From contig NZ_OZ034999.1 of assembly GCF_964030965.1 (NCBI RefSeq), forward strand, positions 372,001-436,000: a DNA stretch of 64,000 nucleotides, given 5' to 3'. The position numbers and the translations under genes are program-made. Below, piece after piece: positions 1 through 8,929 of this stretch. Under the pieces are notes generated by a model that saw nothing but the letters and a program-made list of their open reading frames with translations, ran no database searches and had not been told where the DNA came from. Positions within the stretch are counted from its first letter, which is position 1, and each line of letters opens with the position of its first letter. This DNA is from Spiroplasma endosymbiont of Amphimallon solstitiale (GTDB lineage: Bacteria > Bacillota_I > Bacilli_A > Mycoplasmatales > VBWQ01).

Positions 1-761
1 TTCTGATTTATTATTTTTAGTTGCTAAAGGAATTGTGGTTTTTGATCATATATCAGCTAAAGTAATAATAGAACTTTTATGATCTTTACCAATGATAGTA
101 TCACCCTCTAAATGACCAAATTCTTCTATATTTTTAATATTAGGAATGATTAAATTTCTTTCATGAATAGACTTACAATTATTAATTCTGCCCCTAGTTT
201 CTTTTTGTTTGTGAGGTTTATTTTTTCCTTTTCTCAATAAGTTATTTTCATCAAAACCCATTCGATTTGTTTTAAACATGTTATATAAAGTTTTTGTTGA
301 AATACTTTTTATTTTATTTTCCTTTAAAAAATTAGCAATTATATCAAGAGCATAATTTTTAGTAATTAACAAATGATTAATAGTATTAATTTTCTACCTG
401 CATTTTGTTTATTTTTTTGAATTTTATTCAATATTTCTAATGGCAATAAGTTTTGATTTAATAATCTACAAACTCTATGTACAGTTGATTTACTATAATC
501 AATGGCTTTTGCTATTTTACGAATCGAAAATCCATAACTTTTATATTCTTTTATTGCTATTATTGATTCAATAGTCAGATACTTATTTTAATTATGTAGA
601 AAAGTATGGATGACCAAAAATTATTCATCAATTTACACTTAAAATATTATTTTTAATTAAAAATTTGTTAAAAGTAACATTATTTAGTGTAAAAATTCTC
701 TAAAAATAACACTTTATCATGTATCATTACTTTTCTACAAAATTAAAGGATACTTATACAT
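1..761 (-). pseudogene. IS30 transposase, broken (MITE insertion plus 25-bp deletion)
   Basis: This is the transposase frame of the first IS30 copy, starting at the ATG whose complement is 759-761 and running off the window. The MITE interrupts codons 3-6, and a 25-bp deletion near 391 shifts the frame in the segment between the HTH region and the DDE core. The intact family protein has 314 residues (see the copy at 1426-2370). Confidence 0.88.
586..748. mobile_element. 163-bp MITE, copy 1 (in IS30)
   Basis: The element starts TTTTAATTATGTAG and ends CTACAAAATTAAAG, with terminal inverted repeats of about 20 bp. It is flanked by the perfect 8-bp duplication GATACTTA (578-585 and 749-756). 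It lies in the N-terminal codons of an IS30 transposase. There is no coding capacity, and the ends match the IS1595-like element at 36319-37459. Confidence 0.93.
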
Positions 762-906
762 TGTGCTAATTCCTTTCTTTTCTTAATTATAGAATTAACA
801 CAATTTAATTTTTATATAAGTGTCCTTTTTAATTTTACAATTCAGGTTTTATAATTTATGATGAAAATTTGAAAGAATTATTAGTAATTTTTAAGAAAAC
901 CAAAAA

Positions 907-935
907 TTGCTTTATAGTAGAAAGTAATGTATAAT
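907..935 (+). promoter_or_regulatory. Promoter of ssrA
   Basis: A -35 box TTGCTT (907-912), a 17-bp spacer and a perfect -10 TATAAT (930-935) end 6 bp before the first base of the mature tmRNA at 942. The IS30 copy stops 60 bp upstream at 846, so the promoter is intact. Confidence 0.8.
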
Positions 936-941
936 ATTAGC

Positions 942-1358
942 GGGGATGTTCTGGTTTCGACAGGAGTGAACAACTAATTGTGGCAGTGGTTTGGTAGACC
1001 ATAATACTACGAGGTTTCATAACCGGAAAACAAACTAAAACCGTAGTACCTAACTGATTCACAACAAAGTTAAACAACTTTGGATTTGGTTTAGGAAATC
1101 AAGCAGTTTTACCTGCTTAATTACTTAAGAAGTAAATACTACCGTTGCTAATAGCAAGTTTATCATTATTAGTAACGTATCATAAGGATAAACTAGAAAA
1201 AATGATGTTAATAAATTTTTTCGAATTTCCATTAACTAGCTATTCATAATTTCGTATAATTTATTATTAAATAGTGATTTTTCTAAATTATACTAAACTG
1301 TAGATACAGTTAGTCAGTTAACTTTTGGACGCGGGTTCGATCCCCGCCATCTCCACCA
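942..1358 (+). ncRNA. ssrA: tmRNA (ssrA)
   Basis: This is transfer-messenger RNA, which rescues stalled ribosomes and tags the nascent peptide. The 5' end GGGGATG pairs with CATCTCC near the 3' end, followed by ACCA. The T-arm GCGGGTTCGATCCCCGC is present, and CCA is encoded. By alignment of the AACCG context with Mycoplasma tmRNA, the tag frame starts with the GGA codon at 1025 and ends at TAA 1118-1120. This gives 31 residues beginning GKQTKTVVPN and ending GNQAVLPA. The tag frame contains one TGA that must be read as Trp. The RNA family is certain; the resume codon is inferred. Confidence 0.96.
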
Positions 1359-1394
1359 TAAATTAAATGCACAATTGTGATTTTTTTTATTATT

Positions 1395-2455
1395 CCTGAA
1401 TTGTAAATATAAATGGGACAGTTTTTTAAAATAATTGTATTAAATCTATTGGTCTTTTATAAGATAGTGATTTTCTGGGTGTAGAATTAATTTGAAATGC
1501 TATAGTATTTAAATCTTTTTGTTTATATGAAGATAGATCTGTAGATTTTGGTAAATATCTTCTTAAAATACCATTATTATTTTCATTTAAACCTCTTTGA
1601 CAAGGTTTACCAGGATCTGCAAAATAAATCTTAACATTACAATTTTTTTCGATTAATTTTCATTTACTAAATTCTTTACCACGATCAAAAGTAATAGTTT
1701 TAACTGTTCCTTTTTGTAACTTTGAAATAAATTTTATTATACTTTTTGTAATATTTTCTGATTTATTATTTTTAGTTGCTAAAGGAATTGTGGTTTTTGA
1801 TCATATATCAGCTAAAGTAATAATAGAACTTTTATGATCTTTACCAATGATAGTATCACCCTCTAAATGACCAAATTCTTCTATATTTTTAATATTAGGA
1901 ATGATTAAATTTCTTTCATGAATAGACTTACAATTATTAATTCTGCCCCTAGTTTCTTTTTGTTTGTGAGGTTTATTTTTTCCTTTTCTCAATAAGTTAT
2001 TTTCATCAAAACCCATTCGATTTGTTTTAAACATGTTATATAAAGTTTTTGTTGAAATACTTTTTATTTTATTTTCCTTTAAAAAATTAGCAATTATATC
2101 AAGAGCATAATTTTTAGTAATTAACAAATGATTAATAGTATTAATTTCTATTAAAGTTAAAATTATTAATTTTCTACCTGCATTTTGTTTATTTTTTTGA
2201 ATTTTATTCAATATTTCTAATGGTAATAAGTTTTGATTTAATAATCTACAAACTCTATGTACAGTTGATTTACTATAATCAATGGCTTTTGCTATTTTAC
2301 GAATCGAAAATCCATAACTTTTATATTCTTTTATTGCTATTATTGATTCAATAGTCAGATACTTATACATTGTGCTAATTCCTTTCTTTTCTTAATTATA
2401 GAATTAACATAATTTAATTTTTATATAAGTGTCCTTTTTAATTTTACAATTCAGG
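1395..2455 (-). mobile_element. IS30-family element, copy 2 (intact, 1061 bp)
   Basis: Complete element with inverted ends CCTGAATTGTAAA and TTTACAATTCAGG, 1061 bp, flanked by the 3-bp direct repeat ATT. It sits between ssrA and the tRNA cluster and carries one uninterrupted transposase gene. Its size and structure serve here as the reference for the other copies. Confidence 0.96.
1426..2370 (-). CDS. IS30-family transposase (intact)
   Basis: DDE transposase of 314 residues when TGA is read as Trp. Residues about 18-41 form a helix-turn-helix (FSIRKIAKAIDYSKSTVHRV) of the Sin/IS30 type that recognises the element ends. The catalytic triad is readable as D172 (EGDTIIG), D229 (TFDRGKEF) and E263 (GLNENNNG), the usual IS30 spacing. 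The start ATG follows AGAAAGGAATT, a plausible ribosome-binding site. The same protein recurs in other copies with almost no change, which argues for very recent expansion. Confidence 0.96.
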
Positions 2456-2559
2456 ATTTAATTTAATAATTAATTATAAATAACTTTATAAGATTTTAAT
2501 TAGTGAAATAAATAATAAAAAAATATTTAAATATTTTATGAATAATATTGTAAAACAAG

Positions 2560-2588
2560 TTGCAAATAGTAACTAGTCTTGGTAATAT
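2560..2588 (+). promoter_or_regulatory. Promoter of tRNA cluster
   Basis: TTGCAA (2560-2565), 17-bp spacer, TAATAT (2583-2588), located 33 bp before the first tRNA. The same TTGCAA -35 box precedes the isolated tRNA-Ile near 55.9 kb. Confidence 0.6.
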
Positions 2589-2620
2589 TGAAAAGTCTTT
2601 AAATTTTTTTAATTATATTT

Positions 2621-2696
2621 GGAGCCGTGGCCAAGTGGTTTAAGGCATAAGTCTGCAAAACTTTGATCGTCGGTTCGAATCCGATCGGCTCCTCCA
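2621..2696 (+). tRNA. tRNA-Cys (GCA)
   Basis: Cloverleaf with acceptor GGAGCCG pairing CGGCTCC, anticodon loop CTGCAAA (anticodon GCA), T-loop GTTCGAATC and encoded CCA. First gene of a nine-tRNA run. Confidence 0.96.
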
Positions 2697-2803
2697 AAAT
2701 ATTAATAATATTTGCAAATATACTTGTAAATATTACTTTTAATAAGTTATAATTGATTAGGTTTAATGATTTAATGAGTTACTATAAATTTTAGTAATTA
2801 AAT

Positions 2804-2880
2804 GCGCCTGTAGATCAATTGGATAGATCGTTTGACTACGGATCAAAAGGTTGTGGGTTCAAGTCCTGCCAGGCGCACCA
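2804..2880 (+). tRNA. tRNA-Arg (ACG)
   Basis: Acceptor GCGCCTG with CAGGCGC, anticodon loop CTACGGA (ACG), GTTCAAGTC T-arm and encoded CCA. One base separates it from tRNA-Pro. Confidence 0.96.
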
Positions 2881-2881
2881 T

Positions 2882-2958
2882 CGGGATGTGGCTCAGCTTG
2901 GTAGAGCGCTCGGTTTGGGACCGAGAGGTCGCAGGTTCGAATCCTGTCTTCCCGACCA
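2882..2958 (+). tRNA. tRNA-Pro (TGG)
   Basis: Acceptor CGGGATG with pairing 3' strand, anticodon loop TTTGGGA (TGG), GGTTCGAATCC T-arm, encoded CCA. Confidence 0.95.
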
Positions 2959-2969
2959 TTATTAAATAA

Positions 2970-3045
2970 GGGCCCTTAGCTCATTTGGTAGAGCGCCTGC
3001 CTTGCACGCAGGAGGTGGTCGGTTCGATCCCGATAGGGTCCACCA
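2970..3045 (+). tRNA. tRNA-Ala (TGC)
   Basis: Acceptor GGGCCCT pairing AGGGTCC, anticodon loop CTTGCAC (TGC), GGTTCGATCCC T-arm, encoded CCA. Confidence 0.96.
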
Positions 3046-3077
3046 TTATATATCGGTTAAACATTTAAACTAAAACT

Positions 3078-3154
3078 GGCGAGGTAGCTCAGTTGATTAG
3101 AGCGTTCGGTTCATACCCGAGAGGCCATGGGTTTGAGTCCCATCCCCGCTACCA
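3078..3154 (+). tRNA. tRNA-Met (CAT), elongator
   Basis: Anticodon loop TTCATAC (CAT). Its position after Ala and before the second CAT tRNA matches the Bacillus/Mollicutes order, where this place is the elongator tRNA-Met. The acceptor stem GGCGAGG/CCCCGCT has an A-C mismatch at pair 5-68 and a G-U at 1-72, so the stem looks weakened. The elongator assignment rests on order and stem features. Confidence 0.85.
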
Positions 3155-3161
3155 TAGTCTA

Positions 3162-3238
3162 GGACCCTTAGCTTAGTTGGTTAAAGCTCCCGGCTCATAA
3201 CCGGGCGAGCATTGGTTCGAATCCGATAGGGTCCACCA
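3162..3238 (+). tRNA. tRNA-Ile (CAT, lysidine-type)
   Basis: Anticodon loop CTCATAA with CAT, anticodon stem CCCGG/CCGGG, acceptor GGACCCT/AGGGTCC. By cluster order and strong anticodon stem this is most likely the tRNA-Ile2 whose C34 is modified to lysidine to read AUA. The sequence alone shows only a CAT anticodon. Confidence 0.8.
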
Positions 3239-3251
3239 TACTTAAATACTC

Positions 3252-3341
3252 GGAGGCTTACCCAAGTCCGGTTGAAGGGAACAGTCTTGAAAACTGTCAG
3301 TGCGTAAGTGCTCGAGGGTTCGAATCCCTCAGCCTCCTCCA
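3252..3341 (+). tRNA. tRNA-Ser (TGA)
   Basis: A 90-nt tRNA with the long variable arm expected for Ser. Acceptor GGAGGCT pairs AGCCTCC; anticodon loop CTTGAAA (TGA); encoded CCA. Confidence 0.96.
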
Positions 3342-3362
3342 TTATTATTAAATTTTATACAT

Positions 3363-3437
3363 CGCGGAGTGGGGAAGTGGTATCCCGTCGGGCTCATAAT
3401 CCGAAGATCATTGGTTCAAATCCAGTCTCCGCAACCA
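3363..3437 (+). tRNA. tRNA-fMet (CAT), initiator
   Basis: Anticodon CAT with the initiator hallmark of an unpaired first position: C1 faces A72 in CGCGGAG/CTCCGCA. Encoded CCA. At 75 nt it is slightly short. Confidence 0.9.
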
Positions 3438-3438
3438 C

Positions 3439-3514
3439 GGTCTTGTGGTAAAGTGGTTAATACGCCTCCCTGTCACGGAGGAGATCGCGGGTTCGATCCC
3501 CGTCAAGACCGCCA
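3439..3514 (+). tRNA. tRNA-Asp (GTC)
   Basis: Acceptor GGTCTTG pairing CAAGACC, anticodon loop CTGTCAC (GTC), encoded CCA. It abuts tRNA-fMet with one base between and ends the cluster. Confidence 0.96.
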
Positions 3515-3546
3515 TTTAGAAAATAAAACATAAGCAGTATTAATTT

Positions 3547-3579
3547 AGAGAGTAAGTAAAAGGTCTTACTCTTTTTTTA
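3547..3579 (+). terminator. Terminator of tRNA cluster
   Basis: Hairpin AGAGTAAG / CTTACTCT with an 8-nt loop, followed by a run of T. Confidence 0.8.
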
Positions 3580-3698
3580 TTGGTATAATTAATAATTATT
3601 TTATTCATTATGGAAGAAAGTTTTTGATTGATTAAGTAAATTAAAAATATTAAAATACACGTATAATTTAAATAATCAATATAATTTTATTTAAATTT

Positions 3699-3745
3699 AA
3701 CTATTACTTTATAATAGTTTTTAATTTTTAAAAAGGAGCAAAAAT
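3699..3745 (+). promoter_or_regulatory. 5' leader hairpin of octad-repeat gene
   Basis: AACTATTA (3699-3706) pairs with TAATAGTT (3712-3719). It is followed by a T-rich stretch and then AAAAAGGAG just before the ATG at 3746. The layout (hairpin, T-run, AT spacer, strong RBS) resembles the leaders at 8860-8929 and 61847-61920, though the primary sequence is less similar. Confidence 0.4.
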
Positions 3746-3988
3746 ATGCTAAACAATTTATTAAACTTTAATAACTCATCTTCAAGTATCATAAGTAGCA
3801 ATAATGTTGAGACATTGATACCAGTGAATAATGCATTAACATTAGAAAATGGTATCAATGAACCAATTTTAAAAAATATATTATCATTAAATTTTTTATA
3901 TAATATTGAAATGAGTTCTAAAGAACAACTGCAATTACTAACGGCAGAACAATTACAATTATTTACGCAAAAACATATTAAAGTGTTT

Positions 3989-5049
3989 CCTGAATTGTAA
4001 AATTAAAAAGGACACTTATATAAAAATTAAATTGTGTTAATTCTATAATTAAGAAAAGAAAGGAATTAGCACAATGTATAAGTATCTGACTATTGAATCA
4101 ATAATAGCAATAAAAGAATATAAAAGTTATGGATTTTCGATTCGTAAAATAGCAAAAGCCATTGATTATAGTAAATCAACTGTACATAGAGTTTGTAGAT
4201 TATTAAATCAAAACTTATTACCATTAGAAATATTGAATAAAATTCAAAAAAATAAACAAAATGCAGGTAGAAAATTAATAATTTTAACTTTAATAGAAAT
4301 TAATACTATTAATCATTTGTTAATTACTAAAAATTATGCTCTTGATATAATTGCTAATTTTTTAAAGGAAAATAAAATAAAAAGTATTTCAACAAAAACT
4401 TTATATAACATGTTTAAAACAAATCGAATGGGTTTTGATGAAAATAACTTATTGAGAAAAGGAAAAAATAAACCTCACAAACAAAAAGAAACTAGGGGCA
4501 GAATTAATAATTGTAAGTCTATTCATGAAAGAAATTTAATCATTCCTAATATTAAAAATATAGAAGAATTTGGTCATTTAGAGGGTGATACTATCATTGG
4601 TAAAGATCATAAAAGTTCTATTATTACTTTAGCTGATATATGATCAAAAACCACAATTCCTTTAGCAACTAAAAATAATAAATCAGAAAATATTACAAAA
4701 AGTATAATAAAATTTATTTCAAAGTTACAAAAAGGAACAGTTAAAACTATTACTTTTGATCGTGGTAAAGAATTTAGTAAATGAAAATTAATCGAAAAAA
4801 ATTGTAATGTTAAGATTTATTTTGCAGATCCTGGTAAACCTTGTCAAAGAGGTTTAAATGAAAATAATAATGGTATTTTAAGAAGATATTTACCAAAATC
4901 TACAGATCTATCTTCATATAAACAAAAAGATTTAAATACTATAGCATTTCAAATTAATTCTACACCCAGAAAATCACTATCTTATAAAAGACCAATAGAT
5001 TTAATACAATTATTTTAAAAAACTGTCCCATTTATATTTACAATTCAGG
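3989..5049 (+). mobile_element. IS30-family element, copy 3 (intact)
   Basis: Complete 1061-bp copy with both inverted ends. Unlike copies 2 and 4 the flanks (TTT left, TAG right) show no 3-bp direct repeat. This suggests loss or recombination at one side after insertion into the octad-repeat gene. Confidence 0.95.
4074..5018 (+). CDS. IS30-family transposase (intact)
   Basis: 314-residue DDE transposase, same protein as at 1426-2370, with HTH at about 18-41 and D172, D229, E263. The reading frame is open with TGA as Trp. Confidence 0.95.
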
Positions 5050-6237
5050 TAGAAAAAAAACGTTCGACTCGTTCGAATTTAGAAATGTATACTAGTCAGA
5101 AAATTAAATCATTAACAGAAAAGAAAATTAAATCATTAACAGAAAAGGAAATTCAATCATTATCATTAGAACAAATTCGAGCGCTTGCACCATGACAGAT
5201 TAGATTATTTACATCTGATCAAATTTCATGATTTAGACCAAGTCAGATTACAAATTTTACTAAAATACAAATACAAACTTTTACAAAGGAACAAATTTCA
5301 TGATTTACACCAAGTCAGATTGCACAATTTACATCTGACCAAATTTCATGATTTGAATGATGACAGATTCAAGCATTAACTAAAAACCAAATTCAATCAT
5401 TTAGTCATGCAGACATTAGTTCTTTTACATCTGACCAAATTTCATGATTTAGACCAAGTCAGATTGTAGAATTTACTAAAAACCAAATTCAATCTTTTAC
5501 AGAAGAACAAATTCAAGCATTCACAATCGAACAAATACCATATTTTACACCAGAACAAATACCACATTTACACCAGAACAAATTCATTTTTTTACAGCAG
5601 AACAACGAAAAATTTTTGAGGGAAAAATAGATAAGTATTTTAATAGCACAACTAGCACAACAGTTGATTCAACAACAGTAAAACAAGTTGAAGAATTTAA
5701 TTCAAAACCAATGCAATTATTATCAAAATCAGAAATTCAATCATTATCATTAGAACAAATTCTGTTATTAACTCCAATACAAAAAGCAGAACTGTCAGAA
5801 GAACAAATTTCATGATTTAATCAAGAACAATTGGCAACATTTAAATTAGAGTCAGAGCAAGTTGAAAACAATAAATTAGTTTCAATGTCTTTTTGAATTT
5901 TACCTATTTTTCCTCTTTGTTTAGTTGGAGGTTTAATAGGTTTTATTTTTAAAAAAATTAGAACTAATTTTAAATCAAATAATAACTTAGAAAGAAATAA
6001 TGCAAATAAATCACAAGAATTAATAAATATAAATAATGAAGAAGAAATATTAATTATGGATAATATTGAATTACAATCTGTATGTGATGAAAATGTAGAA
6101 AATCTAAATAATGAAGTTGATAAGTGAAAACAAATAAACTCAATAGATTTATCATATTCTCACTCAAAATTAGCAAGTGCAAGTATTTCTAGATACTCCA
6201 TATAATCAAAAAAATATTTAAACAATACTATATTATT

Positions 6238-6276
6238 AAAATAAACAATAATTATTGAAAATTATTGTTTATTTTT
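6238..6276 (+). terminator. Terminator after octad-repeat gene
   Basis: A 14-15 bp AT hairpin (AATAAACAATAATT and its complement) followed by TTTTT. Confidence 0.75.
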
Positions 6277-6435
6277 CATATTACTTGTAGTTAAAAATAG
6301 ATATTATTAATTATGTTTGTATTTATTTTAAAATAATAATTTGATTATTTTATAGATTTAAAATTCGGATATAAGTTAACTATATAGTTTTTAAATAAAA
6401 TGCATTATAATTATTTTATAGGATGGGTGAAAGAT

Positions 6436-7047
6436 ATGGATAAATCATTAGATAAACAATTTTTAACTACAAGTAATCTTATTGGTCAAAAAGAGTTAAA
6501 GAAATTAAAGGAAACTCCTTTACCTTCATTATTAGATTTAAATTTAACAAGAGTTTATTTTACTAGTCTTGGTGATGGTTTTTCGCGAATATTTATTTTA
6601 ACTATTCAAATTTTTTGAATTGGTTTGATTTTTTTTAATGGCATTGGTTTTGGTCAATTGGTTGCTAATCTTCCTGGTATACCATCAGCACCAGTTTTTC
6701 AAAGTGCAATATTAAAAGTAGTAGCAATGTTAGTTACTGTTTTATTTGCTTTTATAATTTTAATTATGATTTTACCCGTTTTTTTATCTAAAACTATTAG
6801 AGGTATTGGTTTAAGTTGTTTATTTTTTTTAATATTTGGTTCTATTGTTAATTTAATAATTATTGGTATTAGTTTTTTTATGTTTTCTTATAGTGACAGT
6901 CCTTATCGAATGACAGTATTGATTTTCGCGGTTATAGCACTCTTATTATGATGAATTGCTATTTTGCATTGATGATTAAATACTATTGAAAATAAAAAAT
7001 ATTTAATTAAAAGTATTATTAAAATGTATGAATTAAGTTTTAGATAA
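6436..7047 (+). CDS. Hypothetical four-TM membrane protein
   Basis: 203 residues. After a charged N-terminus (about 40 residues) there are four hydrophobic segments: near FSRIFILTIQIFWIGLIFF, LKVVAMLVTVLFAFIILIMI, LSCLFFLIFGSIVNLIIIGISFF and VLIFAVIALLLWWIAILHWW. I prefer the start at 6436, which has GGGTGAAAG six bases upstream, over the in-frame ATG at 6400. The gene ends 22 bp before the next one, so the two are probably co-transcribed. I do not recognise a family. It resembles in style the 206-residue membrane protein at 10779. Confidence 0.75.
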
Positions 7048-7069
7048 TGGAAATTTAGGTGAATAATAT

Positions 7070-8695
7070 ATGACTAAAAAGAAAGATAATGATGATTGAA
7101 GAAAACTAAATAATATTACTAAATACGTTACTGGTAAAGTAGAACCAGTAAAAGTAAAAAAAAGTTTTCTGACAATAACTATTTCTTTAATTATGATAAT
7201 TGGTTTAGCAATTAGTACTTTTTTTATTGCTCTTGCTATGCAGAGTGCTTTTAATATTGGTGATTTTAAACAAAATATTCCAGAAGAATCAATTATTGTT
7301 GATATGAATGATGTTCCAATTGATAGTAGTAATAAAAATTTACGTTTGCCATTTTTTGAAGAAGAATCAAAAAAACAAGTTTTTGATTTATTAATAAAAG
7401 AATCTTGATGAGATAGTTTTTTTCCAACTAATATTACTAATTATGATTTCACTTTTTATAAACCTAATAGTAATGATGAATTAGATAAGAGTTTAATTCA
7501 AACTGATGGTGTTACTAAATTTGATTTAAAATTAAAGTTACAATCTTCATTTATTGAATTTAAAATGCCAGTAATTGCATTAATTAAAAATACTGCTAAA
7601 TTTTATGAAAAATTTATGATGTTTAATCAATTTGAAGGAAAATTTAGTAAACATATTTCAGGAAAATTTCCAAATGGTAGTGATTATTTGCAAGAACAAT
7701 GAACACATGGTTATTTACCAACTAATTTTTATTATGCGGATAAAATTGATAATACTGTTATTTATAAAACAATCGAAGATGAAATTAATAAATTTATTAA
7801 TGATTATGAAGAAGAATTTGCTAGTGATACTCATCTTTATCCAATAATATCAACAATTCCTTTAGCAGATATTGATTTTAATGATGTAGCTACTATTAAG
7901 CCATATTTTGAATTAGTTCATCATCCCGAATTAAATTATGTTGGTAATGCTGTGAATAGTTCCAAAGAATATGTTAATCTTTATTCATATTCTTCAAATT
8001 TTCCATTAAAACCTTTTTATATAACATATGTTTCTAATCCAAATGTTGTTTATGATTTCATTGATTTAAAACCAACAAGTATTGAAGAGGTTATTGATTA
8101 TCTTAAAGTTAATCCTATTGATTTTGTTCCTTTTAGTATGGTACAAGAAGCAGTAGATAGTGATGAATCATTAATAAAATATAGTCCTCCACATGTATTA
8201 TTGACTAGTGATAATAGTGGTAATCATTTTAAATATAAAGAATTGAGTTATTATTTTGGCTTTTCAAATTCAATAAATAATAGTATTGAAAATATTAATG
8301 TTAATGATTATATTAATATTGGTGATCTAGAAACCTTTTTAGAAAATAAATATTGACAAGAAATGTATCAATTTGCAAAAAATAATTCTACTTTTTTCTT
8401 ATTAGATTATCCTGATTCGAGGGTTGATCCAAATATTAATTGAAATCTTGTTATTAAATCACTTGCTACTTTTAAAGGATATTTTATTAAAGCTTTAAAG
8501 GTGCAAATTGATGAGTTAACTGCTTTTACTTTTTTAGATATTGATGGTAATAATTTATCATTAAAGGCAACTGATATTATTAAGATTGATGATATTAAAA
8601 AAATTAGATTTCATATTGGAAAAGATTTGACAAGCAGTGACTATGTTCCCAAGCCTCATAGTTTTAATTTTACTTTTAAAGTAAAGTGAATTTAA
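7070..8695 (+). CDS. Hypothetical single-pass membrane-anchored protein, 541 aa
   Basis: 541 residues. A basic N-terminus (about 35 residues) is followed by one transmembrane segment (FLTITISLIMIIGLAISTFFIALAM), and then about 480 residues of soluble sequence rich in Asn, Asp, Tyr and Phe with no further membrane segment. The topology suggests a large extracellular domain anchored by its N-terminus. Downstream of a membrane protein gene in the same direction. No motif I recognise; function unknown. Confidence 0.75.
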
Positions 8696-8859
8696 ATACT
8701 TAAAAATAAGTGTTGATTTTATGAAAATGGGTTAAATTTTGATAACTATAATTTAATATTCATACTACTTATATAAAATAGTTTTAATTATATAGGTTAT
8801 TAATTGTAAAATTAATATAAATTTGTTATTATTCTTATGTATAAAAAATATAAATAATA

Positions 8860-8929
8860 TAGTAGTTTTTAACCCATTGTTTGTTGAGATAAAAGCAAAT
8901 GGGTTTTTATTTTGAAAGGAAAATTATAA
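8860..8929 (+). promoter_or_regulatory. Structured 5' leader with hairpin (also terminator-like)
   Basis: AACCCATT (8871-8878) pairs with AATGGGTT (8898-8905), followed by a T-rich run and GAAAGGA before the ATG at 8930. Just upstream is TATAGT (a possible -10). The sequence is strongly similar to the leader of the coiled-coil gene at 60938-61846, including one compensatory base-pair change in the stem. It could be a 5'-end stability hairpin, an attenuator, or a terminator for the preceding gene. Confidence 0.6.

Larger units (their letters stand above)
1..846 (-). mobile_element. IS30-family element, copy 1 (runs off window edge, MITE-disrupted)
   Basis: This is the right-hand part of an IS30-family element on the minus strand; its outer end is the inverted repeat ending TTTACAATTCAGG at 846. 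The other end lies outside the window. A MITE occupies 586-748. Compared with the other copies it also lacks 25 bp near 391, removed between two ATTAATTT direct repeats, which shifts the frame. The copy is therefore dead twice over. Confidence 0.93.
3746..6205 (+). pseudogene. Membrane protein with octapeptide repeats, split by IS30 and frameshifted
   Basis: The gene starts at 3746 behind AAAAAGGAG and is interrupted by IS30 at 3989-5049. The continuation from 5050 runs to TAA 6203-6205. It carries about 25 tandem 8-residue units of the type xFTxEQIx, for example SFTEEQIQ and AFTIEQIP; three units are already seen before the IS. A one-base loss near 5566-5569 shifts the frame inside the array. 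After the repeats come a single hydrophobic segment (FWILPIFPLCLVGGLIGFIF), lysines and an Asn/Glu-rich tail, so the repeats should face outside the cell. No enzyme domain is visible. An adhesin or surface-array role is inference; Spiroplasma adhesins with repeats and a C-terminal membrane anchor are known but I do not recognise this repeat as theirs. Confidence 0.72.

Noticed and set aside
3300-3533. 77-residue open frame across tRNA-Ser, tRNA-fMet and tRNA-Asp
   Set aside because: It overlaps three tRNA genes and has no ribosome-binding site; it is a chance frame in the GC-richer tRNA DNA.
5185-5379. Frame rich in His/Lys/Leu in the octad array
   Set aside because: Off-frame reading of the 24-bp repeats; the true frame gives the octapeptides.
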